From assembly GCF_000003195.3 (NCBI RefSeq), contig NC_012873.2, positions 8,641,894 through 8,705,893 on the forward strand: a stretch of 64,000 nucleotides of DNA, read 5' to 3'. The number at the start of each line of letters is the position of its first letter. Position 1 is the first letter of the stretch. Shown here piece by piece: positions 58,230-64,000 of the stretch. The stretch comes from Sorghum bicolor. Taxonomy: Eukaryota; Streptophyta; Magnoliopsida; Poales; Poaceae. Both the position numbers and the translations under genes were made by a program. Under the pieces are notes generated by a model, which had not been told where the DNA came from, searched no databases, and worked only from the letters and a program-made list of their open reading frames with translations.

Positions 58230-61184
58230 TGTAACACCCAAAATTTGACTCTTTTCAAAATAGATGAATTTGGCTTTGCTAAATAATTTTTGTGAGCATT
58301 TTCAATATAGGAAAATAAATAAATTTGGAGAAAATAAAATTAAATATAAGTTAGGTCAATACTTTGTTGCATACATGCTGGTGCATCTATTTATGTGATG
58401 AGTGGATTTGAAGAAAGGATGTTGGATTCAAAAACTCATTTGGAAAAGAGTTGAAAATTTGGTTGGAAAATAAAAATGAAAAGTTTTTCTCTCCTCCTCT
58501 CCCCTTCTCTCGGCCATTTTGGCCCAACACCCGCGCGCGCGCCATTTCCTTCCTGGGCCGCGGCCCAGCCGCCTCCCCCTCCCCCTTCCCTCTCTCTCTC
58601 ACCCGCTGACAGGCCGGGCCCGCCTGTCAGCTCCTTCTTCTCCCAACCGACGCCCCGCTCCTTCCTCTCGGTTGGAACCGCCCCGGACCGAAGCCCCCGC
58701 GCCCACGATCCCCTTTCCCCCCCCGCGCTTCGGTCATTTGAAGAGCCCCGCGTGCGAGCCGCCTCTCTTCTCCTCATTTTCCCCTCTCTCCCCGGCTCTG
58801 CTCTCGTCCTGAGCGCGCAAGAACTCGCCAAAAATTCCAGTGAACCGCCGCCGCGACCTCCGCGCGAAGTCCGCCGTCCGAGCCATTTTCGCCCTCCTTC
58901 TTCGCGTCGGTGAGCGCGCCTCGTCCTCCTCTACCTTTTCGGTTTTCTTCCGAGCGTAGCGGTGCTCTCTAGGGCCGATTTCCGCGAGCTCCGGCGAGCT
59001 CCATGGCCGCCGGCCATGGAGCGGGCCGCGCGGGCTCTCCCCGGCCACGCCAAGGCCGGGATTGAGTTCCCCTTGCCCTCCTCTCTCTCCCGGTAGTTTC
59101 GGTTCGCAAAACCACGCCCCGTAGCGCCCTGTCGGATTTCTCCGGCGACCTCCTCGCCGCGGCAATGGCGGCGCCGCCGCCGTCCCCTCCCCCTCCGGCG
59201 GCCGGCCCCCTTCTCTTCCCTTCCCCCTCCCAGGATCTAATCCTGGCCGTCCATTTCAAATCGGACGGCCAGAGACGCCCGATACCCCTTCGGGGGAGAA
59301 TTTGCTTAAAGAGCCCCTCCCAGACTTCCAAATTCGGCCGCAGTCCTTAGCGCCTTCGAGCGAAATACGTTTTGCCTTTTAGAAAGCGTAAATCCCGTCG
59401 GTTAGGTCAAATTACGTTCTCAGAAAACTACAGAATTGCCACTGAACTTGTTTTGGCCGTAGAATATTTGTTATAGCTCCGATTTGACCCGTTCAAATTG
59501 CGTTAGATTCGTAATTAAATTCTCTACATGATAGTACCACTGTCTCTGTATTTTGCCACTTTTTATTTTCAGGGTTAGGTTTAATTAATTAATTGCCTAT
59601 AGGAAATCGCCGAAAAGTCGTAACTTGGTCGTTTTAGCTCTGAATTTCGTGATCTTCGTATCTATGTGATCGTAGCGAATCGTAGGTTCTGTTTTTAAGT
59701 ATTTTATTTCATTTTTGATCTGTTGGTGTACTGTTCTAATTAAATGATTGTTTGCGTGTATGAATGAACCTGGATGCGTGTTGTTGTGTGGTACCGATCG
59801 AGCGCAGACGGTGACGTGTCCGCGGGTGATCCATTTTACTACGAGGAGCAGCAGGACCAGCACCAGTTCCCCTTCACTGAAGGCAAGTATAACATGGGTT
59901 TCCCTTGTACACCTATTCACTTAATTAATTACGCATCTGCATGTGTCTAATTTGGTAACCCTAAGGACATCCTAGCTACCTGACTATATATTTATGACAC
60001 CTATGGGTAGAATGCATGTGGGTAGCTTTGCTAGTGCTTTAATTAATTGAGAATTTATTATCACTCTGACTTTAATGAATATGATGATAAATGTGGGGAA
60101 AAAGGGCTATGGTGCAATTGACTTCGGTCGGGTTGACCTAGACCCTCCGTAAGGACTTCTCTGTAAGCGACAATCCGGGACTTACAGTGCAACCGTGATG
60201 GTTATATGGCTCTAACTTTAGCTCAGTAATAGGGTCTCATCTAGCTGATTAGAGGTTACCCGAAAGGGCGCAAGAGGGGCTTGCCACTTTGGGTATAGAA
60301 CTGCTTCTGTTCCTATGTGTATAGCCGTGATGGAAATGTGCCATAGGAAAGGGGGGTTCTCTATATCTGCCTGCCGAGGAAACCTCGCGGCCCTAACTGG
60401 TTAGGCGTGGCCTATGGAAGGCTTCATAGTGTTCCCTGCCCGCTCACCTTGGTAGTGTTAGTGGGTCTTGCAAACCCCGGGCATATGGGTAACATGACTT
60501 ACGGGAAAAGTGCACACCTCTGCGCAGAGTTTGATCAAACTGGTATACTAGCCGTGCTCTCGGACATGAGCGGCTTTGGACCCTTACGGAATAGTTGGGT
60601 GTGGATGGTTATGAGAAATAACTTATGAAAATCTGACGCCTTAATCGTGATGATTAATGTGGTTTAACCGTGATGGTGATGACGTTAGCCGTGAAGGTTA
60701 ACGGTGTTATTATCATGTGCTCATTTGGGCTAATCGGGAGCTTAAGCATAATTGAAGATTAAATAGGATTAAAACATTGACCAATTAAAATGCTAACTGC
60801 AGTAGCCAGTGTCTGACCTTTTTTGAGCCGCATAAAATCCTATATTATGCTTGCGGAGTACGAGATGTACTCACGCTTGTCTTTATCTTTCTTTTTGGAC
60901 AAAATCCCGGATGGGTAGCAGATGACAGCTTCTACGAGGAATTTCCTGAGGACTTCTAGGTTGGCGATCCCCCAGTCGGTCGTCCCTGTGTTGGAGTTAT
61001 CTTTCGTAGCTAGTATGAGTTTATTTTCCGTTTGTCGCAGACTTTGATATATTTGTGTTGTAATAACGTTTTGTAAGACACTTGTTATGATATATTTGTA
61101 ATTTGTCGACTTGTGTGCGCGACTATTCCTGGGGCGCACATGAGATTATTGTACTCAAATTTATCCTTAAATTTGGGTGTGACA
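58230..61184 (+). repeat. 3' LTR
   Basis: Same length and termini as the 5' LTR at an exact offset of 9,316 bp, which shows no indels between them. Confidence 0.96.
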
Positions 61185-61189
61185 ATGAG

Positions 61190-61617
61190 GGCCCAAGCAT
61201 GGTCCGTGGGCCGTATTACGGGCCGTGCCAGCCCGTTGAGCACGAGGCCCAGTAGGCCTTCGTGCCAGCCCGCAGCCCGTATAATTAAGAAACACATGAT
61301 TTAATTCCAAATTCAATTTTAAGATTCAAATCCAATCCCAAATCACACTATCACAGAAACAGACCAAAAGGCGACCCAAGATGTAAATATTACCAAATTG
61401 ATTAAATAGAGCTGTCTGCAATGCCGCCTCATTAAAAACCTTGCTAGGTAAAACTCACACCTCGTGAGAAAAAACCCTAGCAAGGAAAAGAGTACGGCCA
61501 GCTCAAAAAAATGTTCAAATGTCAAAGTTATTACAAGCCCAAGATTCAAATGTTTTACAAGTCTAGAGACTGAGTCTCATAATCTCATCTCACTAGTCAT
61601 TGCCTAATCCTTGTCTT
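61190..61617 (-). mobile_element. hAT 3' non-coding region
   Basis: GC-rich repeats (GGGCCGT, AGCCCGT) run to about 61290, then AT-rich sequence. A perfect 10-bp inverted repeat, CCTTGCTAGG (61439-61448) and CCTAGCAAGG (61476-61485), forms a hairpin about 130 nt past the transposase stop. It may be a transcript-end or transposase-binding structure. The function is unknown. Confidence 0.55.
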
Positions 61618-63932
61618 TCAATCAACTGTTGTAGTAGAATCTTCATCAAGGAACTGGTTTTTGTAGTAGTCTTCTAACTCCTTGTCCACCACAGTATGCT
61701 GTCCATGCTCCTCACCAAGCTCCCAGTCCTTGGTGCAGACCAACATCTCCACAGTGTCAGCGCCCAATCGTCGTCGCCGCTCCTCAATTATCCTGCCAGA
61801 CAAACTAAAAGTAGACTCCGAAGAAGTAGTTGACACAGGAACAGTCATAATATCTTTAGCCAACATAGAGAGAACTGGAAAGGTCAGTTTGTGCTCATGC
61901 CACCAATTGAGTACATCAAAATCATCATCATAGGCCACAACATTGTCACTGTCCAGATAAGCAGTGAGCTCAGATATACCACCAGATGAAACAGATGTAC
62001 TAATTGAAGTACCAGAAGAACCTGATCCTCCAAAAATCCTGCCCCATGCCTGCTTCCTCTTACCTGTCAGGCCAGATGGATGTGTGGTCCTAGCTGGCCT
62101 AGCTGCACCAAATCTACATTCATACTTATCATACAATTTATGCAATTCAGCTTTAACCTCAACTAGATAAGCAATATAACTGATATTGTTACACTGAGCA
62201 AGCAAGTCAAGCACATTTTGCAAACCTCTGATCTTAGCCCTTGGGTCCAGAACAAATGCAAAAGAATATAACAGTGGAATTTTTTTCCAGTACTTGAGAA
62301 ACTTAGATTTCATTGGCACAACAACATCACCAAGTTGGTTGTCATTTTCATAATTTTGCAGATGAGTAGCAATCTCAAGTATGTGATACAGTACCAATGG
62401 ACTAGTGGGGTAATAAACACCAGAAAGTGCAACAGTGGACTCATAGAACAATTCAAGAAATTCCAACACCTTTTTAGCAATGTACCAGTGTTGTTCATTC
62501 AATAGTGCATAGCCAGATTGAGAATTGATGAATGCAGAAAAGACAAATCTATATGGCATCAGATGTTTAAGCATAAGATAGGTGGAGTTCCATCTAACAT
62601 CCATATCAAGACAGAATTTACGAGGCCTGATGTCCTTAGCAAGACAATAGTTCTTGAATTGAGCAATACGCTGATTAGATGAATTGAGGAAGTTAATAGC
62701 AGTTCTAAAAACTTCTATGCAAGTTTTAAGCCTTTTCAAACCAGATTTAACAACCAAATTAATTATATGACAAGCACAACGCTGATGTACCACATGATAT
62801 AACTTTTTAGCAGGATCAAAGGGAGCCACATCGTAGCCCAAGTAACCATCAAGCAAAGGAGTCAAAACAAGCATAGCACTGGTATTAGCAGAAGCATTAT
62901 CAAGGCTAACAACAAAAACTTTGTCAAGCAGGCCCCAATCTCTAAGCACACCAGAGATAACTTCAGCAATGTTAACACCATTATGACTCACTTCAATCAG
63001 TTTGAAACCAATGACACTTTTTTAAGCTCCCAATCATTAGTGATATAGTGAGCAACAACAGTTATATAATCTTCCTTAGAATTACCAGACCAGATATCAG
63101 ATGTCAAACACACAGAAGAGATACTAGGAAAAATATCATTTTTTAGATGGTGCAGTTTCTCATTAAAATTCTTAGCCAGGTCTCTAGCAGTAGTAAATCT
63201 AGATACTCTCTTATATCTAGGATTGTGTGCACGCTGGATGTACTCATCCCAAGTAGAATTATCAGCAATAGACAAAGGCAAATCCAATCTAGCTATCAAC
63301 CGGCACAGCTCAACTCTAGCAACTTCAGGTTTATATTCCCAATTTCTATAAGATCCATCAGGGTTTAAAGAAAGCCTAGTTTGAACCATACTAGCATGAT
63401 CATATTTCTTTTGGCATGATTTATGATGTCTACTTAAATGACCAGTGCCATTAGCAGAATTAGTAGACAAACGAGACCTACAAATCTTGCAAACAGCAAT
63501 AACACGATCCTCTCCATCAACATTCTCAGTAATTTCATCAAAGTGAGCCCAGACAGGAGATCGACGCTTACTGTTGCTGGCTGATGATGCTAGAGAAGCT
63601 GCATCGCTAGGGGCGGGGGCCGCATCAGCGTCAGCCGTAGGAGCACCTGGCGCTGCAACTGTAGGAGCGTCGGGCGCTGCAACTGCAGGAGCACTAAACG
63701 CACAGCCACGGCCAGCACCAGCACCACTGCCACGGGCACGGCCGTGGCCGCGGCCAACACCTGGCGCAGCAGCATGGCTACCACCAGCCATAGCCGCTGG
63801 CACGGAACCGAACAAGAGGGCAGCTGCATCAGTCATGTCATCTTCATCCTCGCCGGGCATGCCACAGTCCCAGAGCTCATCGTCGAAGCTCGGCAAGAAA
63901 GAGTAATCATCCTCACCATCACGGTTGTCCAT
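61618..63932 (-). pseudogene. hAT-superfamily transposase with a one-base frameshift
   Basis: Two abutting minus-strand frames make one transposase. Part 1 (63932-62997) starts at an ATG encoding MDNRDGEDD. It has an Ala/Gly-rich linker, a BED-type zinc finger (VCKICRSRL then HLSRHHKSC) and the first catalytic region LTSDIWSGN. Part 2 (to 61618) has VVSLDNASAN (second Asp), the family's RWNSTY, and the C-terminal dimerisation region with SSESTFSLSGR (catalytic Glu). Reading breaks at an A6 run (plus-strand T6 at 63018-63023) after WELKK. In the other frame the expected IGFKLIEVSHNG continues at once, so one base is missing from the run. All else is intact, pointing to recent inactivation or a sequence error. 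It belongs to the hAT element that the retrotransposon interrupts. Confidence 0.9.
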
Positions 63933-64000
63933 GTACACCGCACCGCGTCAGATTCTTCTTCTTCACTTCTCGGCGCCTTCCTCAACGGCTCCGGCGGCAC
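63933..64000 (-). other. 5' leader of the hAT transposase
   Basis: Short non-coding stretch to the window edge. The hAT 5' terminus is outside the window. Confidence 0.5.

Larger units (their letters stand above)
48914..61184 (+). mobile_element. Complete Ty3/gypsy chromovirus (Tekay/RIRE3-like)
   Basis: A 12,271-bp element: 5' LTR 48914-51868, internal region 51869-58229, 3' LTR 58230-61184. It is flanked by a perfect ATGAG duplication (48909-48913 and 61185-61189). Both LTRs are 2,955 bp and I count four substitutions between them. The internal region has a tRNA-Met primer site, an extra ORF, an intact gag-pol with a chromodomain, and a polypurine tract. It sits inside a hAT element. Clade assignment rests on the chromodomain, LTR length and extra upstream ORF. 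Confidence 0.96.

Overview
This is nuclear DNA of a grass, most likely an Andropogoneae species such as sorghum. The evidence is intron-bearing plant genes, GC-rich first exons, and a dense load of short Tourist-type (PIF/Harbinger) MITEs with GGCCTTGTTTAGTT termini. The species is an inference from this repeat style; I could not search a database. Two host genes are convincingly present. Nearly everything else is transposable elements, whole, decayed or nested.

Layout. At 1-7.9 kb lies a seven-exon gene for a mitochondrial carrier of the coenzyme A/adenine-nucleotide type (336 aa), with a TATA box and two tiny upstream ORFs. Introns 1 and 6 carry MITEs and a hAT-like element. From 9.3 to about 13.9 kb there is a probable minus-strand Helitron with a clear 3' hairpin and CTAG end. 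It contains exon-like fragments with minus-strand splice signals and a mirror-symmetric pentanucleotide microsatellite. At 16.0-17.5 kb three ~490-bp tandem units carry telo-box motifs and GGA/GAA tracts. The 17.9-29.3 kb stretch is a MITE graveyard with nested copies, ending in a 5'-truncated L1-type LINE inserted into a MITE with a 13-bp target duplication.

At 30.6-33.7 kb is the second host gene, a four-exon BELL-class TALE homeodomain gene (564 aa, ATH1-like), preceded by a CCAAT array and a TATA box. From 34 to 43 kb come more MITEs, a PIF-like element with GC-rich cargo, a second copy of an unnamed ~535-bp inverted-repeat element, and a small Helitron. A 2.9-kb solo LTR with a perfect TTGAG duplication occupies 43.3-46.2 kb.

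The right end (48.8 kb to the window edge) is a hAT element on the minus strand. Its transposase has a one-base frameshift, and its 3' subterminal region was split by a complete 12.3-kb Ty3/gypsy chromovirus. That retrotransposon has 2,955-bp LTRs that differ at only four positions by eye, an ATGAG target duplication, a tRNA-Met primer site, an extra ORF upstream of gag, and an uninterrupted gag-pol ending in a chromodomain. It is therefore very young and possibly still competent.

The two host genes are unrelated in function: one acts at the mitochondrial inner membrane, the other in nuclear transcription control. I found no rRNA, tRNA, CRISPR array or metabolic gene cluster, and no clear case of a wholly new biological system. 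The strongest second-look items are the young nested retrotransposon, the Helitron with exon fragments, the in-frame 90-nt intron in the BELL domain, and the unnamed inverted-repeat family.
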